64,000 nucleotides of DNA from contig JAALGZ010000056.1 of the NCBI GenBank assembly GCA_015227615.1, forward strand, positions 1 to 64,000, written 5' to 3'. Both the position numbers and the translations under genes were made by a program. This stretch comes from Labyrinthula sp. Ha (taxonomy: Eukaryota; Sar; Bigyra; Labyrinthulida; Labyrinthulaceae). Under the pieces are notes generated by a model. It ran no database searches. It worked only from the letters and a program-made list of their open reading frames with translations, and was not told the origin of the DNA. Of this stretch, positions 11,988-24,708 are shown piece after piece. Numbering within the stretch: position 1 is the stretch's first letter; every line of letters starts with the position of its first letter.

Positions 11988-12651
11988 TTATATTTTTTCA
12001 GAGTTTTCACTCTCTCTGTAAAAACCTCTTATAGGATGGAATTCTTTATTTCTTAGAGCAACAGATTCTCCACTTAATTTGAAGAAAGCAAAAGGTTTGT
12101 CATTTAGGCCAATCCAGTAAGGAATGTGTTGACAATCAATATCCTCGTAGAAAAAAGATATTTTTTGTCAAAATATTTATCATATTCATAAAGTTCTCTT
12201 TCCCAATGAGAACAAAATAATGGAAATTTTACAGCATCAAGTTTTCTCTTCTGTAAAAAAATGGCTTGTGGAAATATCGTAATAACTAAATGAATAATAT
12301 AATTATGAAAAGAAACAGATGCCAAAAGTGTGCAATCTACTATAGTAACAAATTTGCACGAATACAAGAAAAATAGTTGAAGATATACTGGAACGTTTTC
12401 CAGGCACTAATTGCAGAATCCTTTCTTAAGGAAGATTTACTCAACTTTGCAATTGCATTGAAATTTTCCCAACGTTTCTTTGCAGGAATTCATTTAGGAG
12501 TAATCTTTCAATTGTTTTTTTCTTGAATATTGAATCATTTGAAGGGAACAGGATTTACTTGAAGGTTGTTTCCCTCGGAGTATTGTACAAGTTCTTGCAT
12601 AGCTTATTCCTTAAGTTTCATCTTGAGAGGTACAGAAAAAAAATTACTCAT
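11988..12651 (-). pseudogene. decayed family copy B
   Basis: A full-length but broken relative of copy A. The start is recognisable at 12651 (MSNFFSVPLKMKLKE, then a stop exactly where intact copies have the second Glu of REEA). The middle keeps YSCKFVTIVDC and a FLQKRKLDAVKF block, corresponding to the RRK-L-x-x-(V/F)-(K/R) block of intact copies. The C-terminal part (FAFFKLSGESVALRNKEF) is readable only after a further frame change and ends in TAA at 11988. At least one in-frame stop near the start and two frameshifts are needed to follow it. Length matches intact copies, so decay was by point changes and small indels, not truncation. It faces the Zn2Cys6 gene tail to tail. Confidence 0.8.
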
Positions 12652-12850
12652 AAGAAGAACAATTATAATATTCTTGGAAAGCTTTTTGTCAATATAGGAA
12701 CACAGTTATTTCAAGTTTCACTCGGTAGCTTCTCTCGTTTCTTGATAGTTCGCAAATACTATTAATAGAGTAATGCAGTCTCGAGGAAATGGAGAAAAAG
12801 TATCACAATATGACATTATTTCTGACACAATTATTCCTATTCTTACACAC

Positions 12851-13150
12851 AGTTAGACAAGTAATTGTCCGTATCGTCTATATGTGTATGAGGATACGTA
12901 TATTAAGTTAAATAAACTAAAAGAGTTTGAAAAGAGCTTCAAAATGATATAAGTAACGTCTTCTAATTCCCAGTAGTTGTTGAGATATTAAGGTTTTACG
13001 ATTTGTTGTTTCCGGTGCTTATGTATTAGTAAAAATGTATTATTTAAAGTTGCACCAATTGTGCAGTAATGTAATATTGTATTATAACTATGTAAAGTGT
13101 AAACAGTCAGAATGGAGAGAGTCGTACACTCGACTGCTTAGTGTCTGGCT
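12851..13150 (-). repeat. solo LTR of the Ty1/copia family
   Basis: A 300-base reverse-orientation copy of the LTR flanking the copia element at 38.7-43.8 kb. It is bounded by a perfect 5-bp target duplication, CACAC, at 12846-12850 and 13151-13155, which fixes its termini as AGCCAGAC...GTCTAACT in element orientation. No internal element sequence remains, so it arose by LTR-LTR recombination. By eye it is closer to the 3' LTR of the resident element than to its 5' LTR. Short open frames crossing it are not genes. Confidence 0.93.
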
Positions 13151-13358
13151 CACACCTCATAAGTCTTTACCAGGTTTCCAAACTAGTGTAATAGAAATTA
13201 GGGCAAGAATAGATGTAAAGGACACAATTATAGTAGCACTTGCGTACGAAGGTTTATTCTGCTGTCGCATAGTTATGCCAAGCTCGGATACACTTTGCTC
13301 TAAGTTTATGAAAAAAAAACACAGCATAACTCCACTAATAAGAAATTAAATATGTATT

Positions 13359-14039
13359 CTATACATTATTTTTTTTAAACTGAGTTTCAAATTGTCTTAA
13401 TATATCAAGCATTTCTCTTCGGCAACAAAATTCAGTAGGACCTAGAAAAAAACTTACAAAATTAGTTGAATCGCAGAATTCATTCATTTGTTTAGGTTCA
13501 CGAGAGAGATCTATTTGATCCCAAGGAACAAAATGTATTTCCTCATTTGATACTCCTAATTCAGCTTCATCTGCCTGCACAGCGTACAGACAATAACAGA
13601 GCCATTTACACCTCACTTCTTCGAGCTTTCTTCTATGAGCAAAAACACCTTCTTCGTATATTAAGAAACTTAATCTTACCAAGTCAAGCCGTGAAGAAAT
13701 ATGCTCCTCTAGTTTATAATCCAATAGATATCCAATATTGCACCAACATAAGCAGGGAAAAGTCAGTAAGTGTGGATATATCTCAAGACAATCTTCACGG
13801 CACTCAGCTCTGGTTTGTGCCGCACATGGAGTAACTGCCCAGTTATATAAACCAACACATAGATATGTAAAACCATTTTTTGATGGATAATTTCGCAAAG
13901 GCTTGTTTTCTGGAATGATAATGGATAGAAGAGACAGAGAACTAAGGTTTAACTCGGTTTCTTCAAAATACTCCTCTACCCTCTTTATTGCTTCGCTCCG
14001 AAGTTTGGCTGAAGATGGAATTTTATGAAAATAGCCCAT
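13359..14039 (-). CDS. unrecognised membrane-type family protein, copy C
   Basis: A 226-residue intact family member. It starts MGYFHKIPSSAKLRSEA, unique among the copies here in having Gly at position 2. It contains LSSLSLLSIIIPENKPL, then a variable segment with eight cysteines (about residues 61-100, including TFPCLCWCNIGYLL, partly hydrophobic). Next come RLDLVRLSFLIYEEGVFAHR, RKLEEVRCKWLCYC and EEIHFVPWDQIDLS. The cysteine-rich hydrophobic centre suggests membrane association, possibly with lipidation, but no known domain is recognised. It shares the HRRKLEEVRCKW-type block with decayed copy D (16.3-17.1 kb). No stops or frameshifts. Confidence 0.72.
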   Translation of the reverse strand: MGYFHKIPSSAKLRSEAIKRVEEYFEETELNLSSLSLLSIIIPENKPLRNYPSKNGFTYLCVGLYNWAVTPCAAQTRAECREDCLEIYPHLLTFPCLCWCNIGYLLDYKLEEHISSRLDLVRLSFLIYEEGVFAHRRKLEEVRCKWLCYCLYAVQADEAELGVSNEEIHFVPWDQIDLSREPKQMNEFCDSTNFVSFFLGPTEFCCRREMLDILRQFETQFKKNNV

Positions 14040-14785
14040 TTTATATCTGACAGATCTTTATAACCAAGGGGGCTGTGTTCTTTAGACAGGGTTATGTCTT
14101 GGCAACTTTCGAAGATAGCTTTAATATTTAGAAATATTCTATGGTAATGCCATAGTGTGATGAAACTAGTATCCTGTTTTTTAGCTAATTCTACAAAATA
14201 CTTCGTACAAGAATGAGAGTATTGTATCTTAGAAAGGAAAATAGCACCAAAGACATGTTTTTAATGTTCAATCATAGAAACTGAATATATATATATATAA
14301 TGGTTCTTCAAAATCGCGAAAAATTTAGCTACGTGCTTTACTTAATGAACATGAACAGTTCAACTCAAGTTAAGCAATTTAGCAGAAAGAAACTTTCAAT
14401 TGAATCACTGTCTCCATTAAATTAAAGGCTTTATAAATAATTTATTTTTTTATACTCAGTTAAGACCCCAAAAGCTTGCTCCCTATAGTTTAGGCTCTAG
14501 TTCGATGCATACTGTAAAGATTACTTAAGAAAACTTGTACTCATATGTTACGTTTTAACCTTTTCAGGATATTCTGTTTTAAGACCTGCCTTGACTACTG
14601 ATTCTTCTTGAATAACTACTTGTTCGAAACGTTCTTTATTCACAAAATTATCACTAACTACTTTTACTGCTTAGTTCCAATACTTCTTCTATTTATTCTT
14701 TATATAATTTTTTCGATTAGATCTGCCTATATATATATATATTTCTCGACTCTGACCATTCATATTTTTCAACCATTCATATCTC
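14040..14785. other. AT-rich spacer with AT dinucleotide runs
   Basis: No gene recognised. Short (AT)n runs occur around 14288-14299 and 14730-14742. An open frame crossing this spacer and the next block on the plus strand has low-complexity composition and I do not regard it as a gene. Confidence 0.4.
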
Positions 14786-15118
14786 CTAAGCTGGGTTCAA
14801 CATTCTTACCTTGTTCTTTCCCGATCCCCTCGCACCATTCCTTCGACCAAAGCCACTCATGCGAACTTGTGAGTTCACCCAAGCCAAGTTACTTTTGGGT
14901 TTCACCGCCTTTCGTTGCACCTTTTCTTTTTCCAATTTCCGCTCGTCCTTCCACTTCGTGGCTACTAGTTTCCGGTACAGCGAGTTATCGGGGTACGTTT
15001 CGAGACACGATTCTATTTCCACCCAGTATCTATCATATACAGTGGACTGGAACTCTCTACTTATATCAGACCCTGGGTCAAAATACGCTACCAATAGTAA
15101 TCTATCATATCACCCATT
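14786..15118 (-). pseudogene. GC-richer island with a charged ORF fragment, possibly from a transposable element
   Basis: A block clearly less AT-rich than its surroundings is open on the minus strand for about 110 codons. The translation is soluble-protein-like and charged (for example YDRYWVEIESCLETYPDNSL, and a KWKDERKLEKEKVQRKAV helix) and ends in a Gly/Arg/Lys-rich tail. Composition and charge would fit a fragment of a retroelement gag or a DNA-binding protein, but I recognise no motif. It lacks a good ATG (only an in-frame TTG) and both ends run into stops. The two plus-strand frames through the same block are also open but read as Ser/Pro/Phe-rich, typical of antisense shadows. Confidence 0.35.
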
Positions 15119-16339
15119 TAAATACTCCTAGCAAAAATATATGTCTGCAAAATGATGTTTCTCTAGTAATACCTTAGTGTTGAAACTCCTTTAAAAAATT
15201 TTTGTAGTAAATTGCATAGTTTTCTCCTGGTGGGTGGAAAGTGAAGATATGCAGAGCATCAGTAGAACCAATCTTTTAAAAATAAAAATGATTATTAAAT
15301 TGCCTGTTAAGAAAAAAATATCAAAGGTAAAATAGAAACTTTATTTGATTTTATAAGTGCAAATATTTACCAAGCTCAGACTAACGTAATATCTGGGTAT
15401 CAGCAAAACACTAGACTGATACCCAAATAGTAGGGTCAAAAACTCAAGTAGTTTGGGTGGGCAAAAGTTCATCTGCTGCATCTTAGCTCTAGATTGAAAA
15501 ATTGGTTTCTAGAGAACTTAATACAATAAATAAATATACTATTAGTGGAAGGAACTGAACTTTTTACTTGACCCCATGAAGAATAAGAACCAAAGGTCCA
15601 GGAAAATATGCGTAGATCCTTACTAGTCTGTGTCATCTTGCCTTTTCTTACACAACCTGGTACTATAGCCAAAAAATAATTAAAGTTTTGTTCTTTGTTT
15701 TGAAAGGTCCATTCTTGGTCAAGTTATTTCAATAGATTTCCTCATTTCAACTTTTATAATCTAATTAATAGGCAATACTTGACACTAGAAATATCACCAT
15801 ATTTTTCCTTAGAGCCTGCTGAAAAATTTACATCCAATTTAGGAGATTGTCATACTGCCACATTTCTATATTTCTACGACGTGGATTGAATTGTGATGCT
15901 CTCTCTGGTATTTCCTATTAACGAATTGTCATAAATTTTCTCGTAGAAGATAAGTCAAGCGAGAAAATATCGAGAATAGAGGTTTACAAGAAGAATATGT
16001 AAGTAGAAAGAAAGATGTTGATAAGTATGTGCTATTTTTTTAATCTCTTCTCTTTACCTGAGATCAAGCAAATTTATCTATGTTTGTTTTATTGTATTAT
16101 ATCTATCAAATTTATTAAAGCTTAAATCTGCGTCCAAAAGAGAAAACATAAATAAAGGCAAAGAATAAATATAAAACAAGAAATAAAAATTTAAGCTAAA
16201 TTTAATTTCATCCACTTCTATATAGAAGTTTTGCGCAAATGCGTATTGAAAAAATTATATTATTAAGACAATAAAGCTTGTTTGATGCAAAAAAAACCTG
16301 TCCATTTCCGTACTACAAATATACAAAGAATTCTACTCT
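15119..16339. other. gene-poor AT-rich region
   Basis: No supported gene. A 67-codon minus-strand frame at 15469-15672 has no recognisable feature and is within what chance allows. Confidence 0.4.
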
Positions 16340-17050
16340 GATTATCAGCTTGAAGTTCAAGACAATATTTATAAAAAGCATCAAAAACATTTCTTTAATA
16401 TCTGAAATCTTATGTGCTAGTTCTAAAGAATGGTGTAAAGTTAACACTAATACTTAAATCAAGAAACTTTTGCGCACCACATTCAAAAACATTCGCGGAA
16501 CAAAAAGTTTCAGGTCTATGTTATCCTCAAGAATTATATTATATTTTGCTTCGTGAGATGTGTACTCATTTTAAAACTACTCTTCACTGAGAAGGCAAGA
16601 AGAAGCCCATTTACGCCTCATGTTTTTCAGCTTTCTTCTACGGAAAATAAAACTTGAAGATAAACTGCTGTGGTCAATGTAACAAGATTATTAAGAAAAT
16701 GGAATCTTATACAAATGTACATTGTAGAAACAGACTTAAACTAAGGCAACAGGAACATGGAAAATGCCTGTAATGGATAATGTTTGTAAAATTCTTCTAA
16801 AATAAGAGATAAATCTCCATCTTTATAGGAGTTGAAGGCAAGAAAATAAAAGACAATAATTACGGATGCGAGAAAAATGAATCATATATACATAATTTTA
16901 GCCTTTTTTCTTCCGCTACTACTATTATTAATTAAATAAGAGAGAATTAAAGTTGAATTCAACTTTTCTTCAAAATTCTCGTCTGTGTCTTTTAATACGT
17001 CCGGAATCAAATTCACCTACTATCGGAATTCTGTGAAAATTAAAGATCAT
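16340..17050 (-). pseudogene. decayed family copy D
   Basis: Recognised by three islands in the order expected of the family, in different frames. The first is a start region at 17050, with NFHRIP corresponding to YFHKIP, then after a frameshift ENFEEKLNSTLILS, corresponding to EEYFEETELNLSSLS. The second is the RRRKLKNMRRKW block near 16.61-16.64 kb, corresponding to HRRKLEEVRCKW of copy C. The third is a C-terminal NVFDAFYKYCLELQ corresponding to DVFETIKKHRNKY. Stops and frameshifts between the islands make it non-functional. The length of about 700 bases agrees with intact copies. Its closest relative here is copy C, 2.3 kb away, so tandem duplication is likely. The exact 3' end is uncertain. 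Confidence 0.7.
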
Positions 17051-17505
17051 AAAGAAAAACTTTTCTGCCTATCAGGTTGCTTATAGTCTGAATTATATCG
17101 TTTGATGAATAATTTGAATTCAAGATAGTTTGGATTAGTGAGAGAAAATAAAAAGTGTATTCTAACTAAAAGTTTAAATAAGTTTTAGTAAAAGTGCAGA
17201 AACTTAAAGTTCAAGTTTAGAGCTTTAAATTGATTTAAATATTGTGTTCTAACTCGCAGTAGTTTTTGATATACGAATCAATGAATAATTTGTAAATGTG
17301 TGTCTTTGATTGATAGGTTAATTATTAGGCGGTATTTACAGTAATGTCATACTGAGATATAATAGTATGTAACTATCAAAGGGAATTTTTGAGTGGATTC
17401 GTCATATTAACTTGATGCATTTTTTTGTGGTAGTGTAGTATTGTATTGACATCCTACCGTGTAATATTCTGGTACATATTAGGTCAAAAGAAGAAACAAG
17501 CTCGC

Positions 17506-17805
17506 AGTCAGACGCTAAGCAGTCGAGTGTACCACTCTCTCCTTACTGACTGTTTACACTTTACACAGTGATAATACAATATTACATTACTACACAATTG
17601 GTACAACTTTACATAATACATTTTTACTAATACATAAGCACAGGAAACAACAGATCGTAAAACCTTAATATCTCAACAACTACTGGGAATTAGAGGACGT
17701 TACTTATATCATTCTAAATCTCGTTTCAAGCTCCTTCAGCTTAATTAATTTGATATACATATCCTTACATTCATATTGATAATGCGGACAATTATTTGTC
17801 CAACT
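17506..17805 (+). repeat. solo LTR of the Ty1/copia family (old, no target duplication)
   Basis: A 300-base copy in plus orientation, AGTCAGAC...GTCCAACT, aligning end to end with the LTRs at 38715 and 43463 but with more substitutions. Flanking pentamers (CTCGC left, GTATA right) do not match, so either the duplication has decayed or the LTR results from recombination between different elements. Confidence 0.9.
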
Positions 17806-20800
17806 GTATATACTTTGTTAAACCTATATGAATATGTGGTACATAAATATTTAAAAAGATTAAGTATAATTCATAGCAGTTTCTCTAACGTATATGATTT
17901 TTTCTACATTGATAATAAGTTCGGTATTTTTACTTAAATGTATAGCTTAAACACTTTTGAGGACTACTTCTTATTAACATCTTTTTATATAAAACCTTAA
18001 CATATAGTAATTATTTGGTTTCGGATAAGAAATGTAACTATTGGGTTCTGTAAACATCGGAGATTGTTGTTAGCTGTAATCCTAGGTAATATAGGGTACT
18101 AAGTAGGGCATGAAGAACTAGAGACATATAGTCCCGTAACATATAGGAGTTATAAGATCGCTGTACCCACATATAGCGCATAAATAAAAGATGGTATTGT
18201 TGTCCAAAGCATCGTCTTACTTTGATCTTTAAATATTTGAATCCTTTGTTCTGAAAATTGTAGGTGTTTGGTTCATCGTATTTAATCTGGAGTTTATCTT
18301 TTACAGTTTCAATTTTCCAATAACACCATTCCGGGTGAAATCTGTAGTAAAATTCAGAAATATAATTGCTTAATTAAACATTGAAGCATATTATTTCTAA
18401 ATTTTATTTATTCAAACTTTTTTACAAAAATTAGGGTTGTTCTTTCATACACTAGACCACATCAAAGTCAATGCTCCTCTCGTCATTAATTAGAACCTAT
18501 GAGAGAGGTAGAGAGCATAGTAATTGTCACACGGTGACAATTTTAATACTTGTGCTGCAAAATATCAACTACTCCTCATTTAATGAGTATAAATTGCTAC
18601 AACAGTTAGATAGAATGACACTATTTAGACTAAAACAGGTGGCTCTTAACACTTAGAATATGAATATATTTATATAAATAAATACCTCAGAATATTTGGC
18701 CAACGTCACTTTTTGCAACATCTTTGTCATTCTTAGCCCATCAGCTTATACGAATTTTACAATTTTAAACGAGATATCTACTTCTGTTGAACTATATTAC
18801 TTATAAAATAATTGGTTCACTTGTACTAAAATAAATATTAATATGAGGTAGAAATGTCTATAACTAGATTTTAGTTTGTGTCTAACAATACAAATTTAAC
18901 TGAAAAGTGTTTTAAGGGTGGGTTATGGTAAAATATAAGAAATATAACATATGTTCATTTGAGAAACCAAGGATTCCATTGAATCCTTTATTTTGTTGAT
19001 ATGATATGAACATATATTATCAATAACCATTGAAAGGAGCCAAAAAAATTATTCTTTAGTTTTTGGAAGCAATTTTTATATATTATATAATGTAAATTCA
19101 CAAAATAAGTTGCTTCCTGGAAATTTTTAGTTTAATTCAGAATGATAATCAAAATGGCTGCTTGTCTTCAAATGAACCTGATCGCCTATAGAATAAATTG
19201 AGTTTCTGTACTTATCTGCAATATTCAAACGGTAAGAATATACCATATTAAAGAAAATATCTAGAATAAAAATTGTGGTAACTAATATATGCCATTAGAA
19301 ATTGAATATATCAATTTATTCTATATTACTTATTGGAAATTTAGTTTTATCCATAAAATTTCCTTTGATACTAAATTTCTAATACTACTAAGACATGTAT
19401 AAAGCCCATCATTTCCTATTAAGATAAGGTTGATATACTAAGCGTTAAGCACAGGTACAAAAAATATCTTCAATTGGATTACGTTTTCTAAGCAATGTAC
19501 TAATTCTCCGGCATTACTTGATACCCGTCTGCAAAGAAGATGTATAAAGTTGGTATATTTTAATAAACCTCGCCCCATCATAAGTGTATAGTAGAAGCAC
19601 AGGTAACATCAACAGTATTTGTAAACTAGTGATTCAAGAGGCGGGATTAGTTTTGTATCATACGGTTTGCTTGACTTTGAACTATATATAAACATATTTT
19701 GACTTAACGATAAAATTTTGTTGCAAAAATTGGGTTTCATACAATAGCGGTCCAAAGCTCGATTGATACACCCCCACAAATTAGGCTTAGCTATTTCAAT
19801 AGATTGTTAGCGTTAACGATAGCACTATGTATGTTTCAGATACTAAAATACCAAAAATCTTACATCTTTCATGGAAATCTAAGAAATTAGGGTAATATGA
19901 TTCCCAATGTATCGTTAGAAACTTCTTTACATTTAATTCTTGTTTACACTATATATACTTATGTTTCATAGTAATTTTAAGCCATAAGAGAAAGGAAATA
20001 TTTGAAAGAGATATAAATAACACATACCAATGGCCAAGAAGCCTGTATATCGTTACACACATACCTGGTATCAAAATACACAATATATATTTTTTCTTAT
20101 TTGTTCTTTTTATGAATGTTTAAAAAGCACAAAGTGGTAGTGCAACAACGAACCTTTTACATGTATGTATTAGAGTTAGTAACCTATTAGAAACGTATAT
20201 TCAAAGATTCACTCGGTAATTTTGATTCCTCACATTAAGTTCTTCCTATTTACGTATCAGCTGAAGTATAAACAAATCCAAGTTAAATATTCTCCAATGA
20301 TATGATATTTACTGTTACTTTTCAAATACTGATCTTGTGTAACAATCATAGCTTACATATTTTAGAAATATCTGCTAATTCAACTCGAAATTCCATATGT
20401 TTTGTATCTGAAATAACCGTTCTGCTGAACCAATTCTTATAATATATAGAGATGATCTATAGAAATAATATCTATCTTTTAATATTAAGTTTTTCTATAT
20501 TCGTACCCATTAAGACAATTATATGTTTTATTACTTATAAAGCAAGTTATATATGATATGAAATAGATAAACTTACGGCCAATTTCTACTAATTAATTCT
20601 TAGATTTATAAATAGCCTAGCACAATTTTTGAATCTGTTTCACTAGTCCTTGGTCACATCATTCTCATATATATAGTCTTATCCAGGAGGCAAAGAACCC
20701 TACAGTCTTAAATGGTAAATTATATATATGATAAAACTTCTAAACATCAAGCTGAAGATATATTTATAGTTTGTCCATGATAGCCTTAATATTATAAATA

Positions 20801-23800
20801 AATTTTTTGCTAAATGCATTCCCTTGTTAGGTGCTTATTCTGAGCATTCACATCATTTTCAATATTTTTCTGAGCAGAATCCTGACCATATAAGCTAAAC
20901 TACGTGGTCAATTTTTTTTACATAGATATAAAAGAAATAAAATTAGTTTTAGCAAAAGCAAATATACTAAGTTAATTCGATTATTAACAACTATACATAT
21001 CAAGAGTTACTGAAAAGGACAGACAAATTCTCCGTTGGGGTCTCTCGCGAGATCAATTTAAGAACTATCGTCTCCCATAACATATCCTTTTGGGTAAATA
21101 TATATCTCCCATATACTTTCTCAATGTATTTGCCGACAATATATAGTTTAAATGTTAAGAAGAATAGCTTCTTGGTAACATTAGTAGAGATTTTAGATTA
21201 TCCAGAAACATACATACTGAGTTCAAGATAAATGAAAAAAAATTCTACCCATCTAAGATTCTTAAATTGTTTTCAATTATATTAAATAATACAGGAAATT
21301 AAGTTTTGTGTTAATATTCTAAGCTAGCATAACTGGAAATCATAGCTTAACAGTTTTACAAGCAAGGAGTTAACTAATAAATTACGTTACTAACTTTACT
21401 TATTGAATGAAAACAGAGCATTAGAGTATTCTTCTGTCAATACAAGTAATAATAAACACCATTCTTTGGTTAACGGGCTACCTTAATTTTCTTATCATAT
21501 GGTTTCTCAAGAATTTGGTTAATAATCAAATCTGAAATAAACGTATTCAAAGATGACATATACCAATTAACAGCATTCTTTCTAGTAGCCAAATTCAGCC
21601 ACTGGGATGGTTAGAACTAAAAAAAAACATATTTCCCAATCCATGTGTTAATACGTTTAACACTTAATATTGTTTAAACAAGAAAATATTAATTTTGAGA
21701 ACCCGATATTCTTCTAAGCAAGTTCTACATATCCAAATTTTATAAACCGACTTGGCTTGAAGGGGATTCCATCAGCCTTATCAGTAATTAAAATAAAGAA
21801 AATCTTTCCGATCTTGATTTGCTTAAGTGTTGAAAACCTCAATTGAAACTCTTAGGAAATTTGGTAAAAACTCAATTCCTACACTATGTGATGCACATCT
21901 GGGTTAGAGTCTTTTAATTCTTCTTAGTACTATAGCAAATATATGATTTAATTTGACTATTTACTCCACATGCAACCATATCCCCTTGAAAATATAATAA
22001 ATATTATAGATAGGACTGAAAATTGTAGTTTTGAATTCTTACCTGAATCACGGAATTCTTTATTTTTTATTGTTAACCCCTTTTGAATTCATTAAAAGCT
22101 TGATAGCGAATGATAAGTTTTCTTTTCGTAATATATACATAAAATTTAAAACTTTTCTCCCTTCACCCATGAAATTTCTCCTCGCCATAGAACCATGAAC
22201 TTGCTAGTTCTATATAGATATCCCAAGTAGGAGAGTAGGATAACCAATGCTCTTAAGTGACAGAAAGGTCAAAATGTCAATTTATCTAAAAACATTCAAA
22301 AGAAAAACCTAAAATTTCATATACAGAGTTTTTGTATACAAAATTTAAAACCGAAACTTTCTATATATCCCTCTATTGAAGTTAATAGCCGCTTTGCAAT
22401 GATATACGTAACTTAAGTAAAGCTCCAAGATCAGATACGGGCATGTCAAACTATAAGTTATTTATTTTGATAGTGGAGATGTGACGAATCTCTCATTTTT
22501 AATGAATAAGAATCAGAATATATTTTTTCATTCAATACAGTCATTAAAGACTTATTGAGGTACTAACCTCATTCCAATTTGGATATATTATTTCAACTAG
22601 AAGTGGCAAGACACGATTGAAGCAAAAAATAATGTCATTATATACTAGTTCTTGAACTCCTAGGCGAATAAAGTTATGAAACGGGGGCAATTTTGTCAAA
22701 GTAATTAGCTATAATTTTAGATATTGCAGATGGAAGCTAGCGGAAGAGTACCGGATCAAAGTCACGTTTGGGTCACTTTATTGGATATTTTTTTACCCAC
22801 CCCTAACTTACATGAGTTATTGTCTCCCAAAACTTGGCTTCACTTGTACTGTAGGTTACAATATTCCTAGAATCAAGAACAGTGAAAATGGTACTGTGTC
22901 TCTAAACCTGAATATTTTTAGTCTTTCATTGATTTTGGGTAATAATCAACTGAGAAAGACCAAACTTGAACATGGGAATTAAAACGATTAATATATTAAT
23001 TTTTCTACAATACATTGTTGTATATACTATTTTTTGATACGATAATAACCTAATGTGTATTATTTTGGATACCTAATCCTTATTCAGAGAGAAGTTATGT
23101 CATGATTTTGTAAGTATACCTCCTTTATAGAAGGCACGTTTGAATCTATAATACACACGGCTCTTTTCAAAGTCAAATAAACCCAGCTTAGGTATCGTAT
23201 ATTTTGTTCAAGAAATATTACCCCTTTTGGATAAACTTCTTAAAAAATTCAAAAGTTGAAGGGGAAAACTGGGATCTATCCTCGTTGCTTTCAAACTTTG
23301 TCGTTTCAAGGTGAGCAATATTGAAACTGGCAACTTTCACTATACACACTTCAAGCATCTTGGACACTAAAATTCATTGTGAGGCACCTGATTTGACAAG
23401 AGTTATTAATAATCAATTGATAACTTATTTGGTTCTGATTATGAATAATCAAACTCGGAATTTGATGCTTTTCTCCTTTTCTGATATTATTCTGATAACT
23501 AGTTGATCCCATTTACAGGATTAAGCCCCGTAGCCTTTGATGAAACGGTCAAAGCATAAGCACGATTTGGATCATGCGATAACCTTTAGAAAATATGACA
23601 TATGATCCAGCGTTCGAATGATTATTAATTTTTTATCAAGAATCAATCCAAATAACATTGTAGAGATTAATATTTATCAATAAACAAAGTATAGCCAAGA
23701 ATTAATTCATAAATTGACAATAAATAAAACTTGACCCCAAGTTGCTTACCAGGTAAGTGGTGTCATTCCGGTTTCTTTGCAAGTTAAGTACCCTATTGTC

Positions 23801-24221
23801 AACAAAGGCGAGGCAAAAGAGTTTTACTATTTGTAGAGGACAAAACAGGTGGGGTATCAGAAAAAATATAGTTAAACTAAACTCTTATATTATCCGTAAA
23901 GCGTTGTTTTATTTTTTAGGTATATTTGTAATTATTTTAAACTTTTTTTCTAGGACAGAAGAATGGCAGTTTTCTTTGAGAGAAATAGGTTTTATAATTA
24001 GTACTGAATGTCCCGTTTTTTCAAAAAGTAAAATAAAATTCACCCAAAATTTATTTTACGAGAATTTATACCGTTAAAAGCAGAAATTGGTGCAGAAATC
24101 TGAATGTTTAGTTTGACCGTTAGAACAATAGGACTTAATAAAACAATGATTTAAAAAAGATTCGAATGGTTGAAACAGCAAATATAAGAACCCATATCCA
24201 AATCAAAGAAGAAAATTGGCG
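17806..24221. other. gene-poor AT-rich region of 6.4 kb
   Basis: No frame over 106 codons; the longest, at 23757-24077, begins at a GTG and is lysine/phenylalanine-rich without motifs. I see no RNA gene, LTR copy or family remnant. The last 100 bases before 24222 would be the promoter of the interrupted membrane/LRR gene. Confidence 0.45.
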
Positions 24222-24235
24222 ATGAGCAATCTTGT
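24222..24235 (+). pseudogene. 5' stub of the interrupted membrane/LRR gene
   Basis: ATG AGC AAT followed by CTTGT, the 5-bp target site. The same CTTGT recurs at 32173-32177, where the frame CTT GTA ACA AAT continues into the long downstream gene. The gypsy element therefore landed directly after codon 3 of this host gene. Confidence 0.85.
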
Positions 24236-24708
24236 TGTAGAAATATGGGGAAGTTTGGTATGTATCCGCGCTCGTGATTTCTGGTAAATGATCGTTTTGC
24301 AATTTATTGTATTTACGAAGTTTGAAATTTAACATTTTTTAACTAGAGTGATGACGTGGTATGGTGAATGAAATCACGTGATGTGTATTTCAAATTGAAA
24401 CATAGCTAACTGGGAGAATACCGGTAAGGACACGAGAATAGAATACAGGAAGTTGCAGTGTAAAGACTAGAATATTATAGCGTATTAATTAGCTGTAGAA
24501 TTTGGTTCAGTGAGGAGTTTAGAGGGAGTATTAAGCAGACACTAACTTAATAGTTAAAAATTTAGAAAAGAACTCGTGTCGACTTTTCCTTGCGATTTAG
24601 AAGAGAAGAATCAGAAGATTTAGACAGAAGTCTTAAGAAAAACCAGCAGCAAAGAATACTTATCAGAGAAGTATTTTAACAGGTATAAACCTATACTAGC
24701 ACTCCATA
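24236..24708 (+). repeat. 5' LTR of gypsy element
   Basis: 473 bases, starting TGTAGAAATATGGGG and ending ACTCCATA. Termini were fixed by the target duplication and by the point where similarity to the 3' LTR stops. The right end is TA instead of the usual CA. Confidence 0.95.
24352..24382 (+). promoter_or_regulatory. U3 regulatory motifs: TGACGTGG and palindrome ATCACGTGAT
   Basis: TGACGT at 24352-24357 (ATF/CREB-like half-palindrome) is followed at 24373-24382 by the perfect 10-bp palindrome ATCACGTGAT, containing the CACGTG E-box core bound by bHLH factors such as Cbf1/Pho4 in yeasts. Both are repeated unchanged in the 3' LTR (palindrome at 31837-31846). Their place in the first third of the LTR fits U3 promoter elements. 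Factor identity is inference. Confidence 0.5.

Noticed and set aside
13035-13349. 104-codon plus-strand frame
   Set aside because: Its first part lies inside the solo copia LTR; the rest has no protein-like features.
14608-15177. 189-codon plus-strand open frame
   Set aside because: Crosses an AT repeat and then reads as Ser/Pro/Phe-rich antisense of a more protein-like minus-strand frame; no motif.
23757-24077. 106-codon plus-strand frame
   Set aside because: No ATG start, biased composition and no motif; within chance for this AT content over 64 kb.
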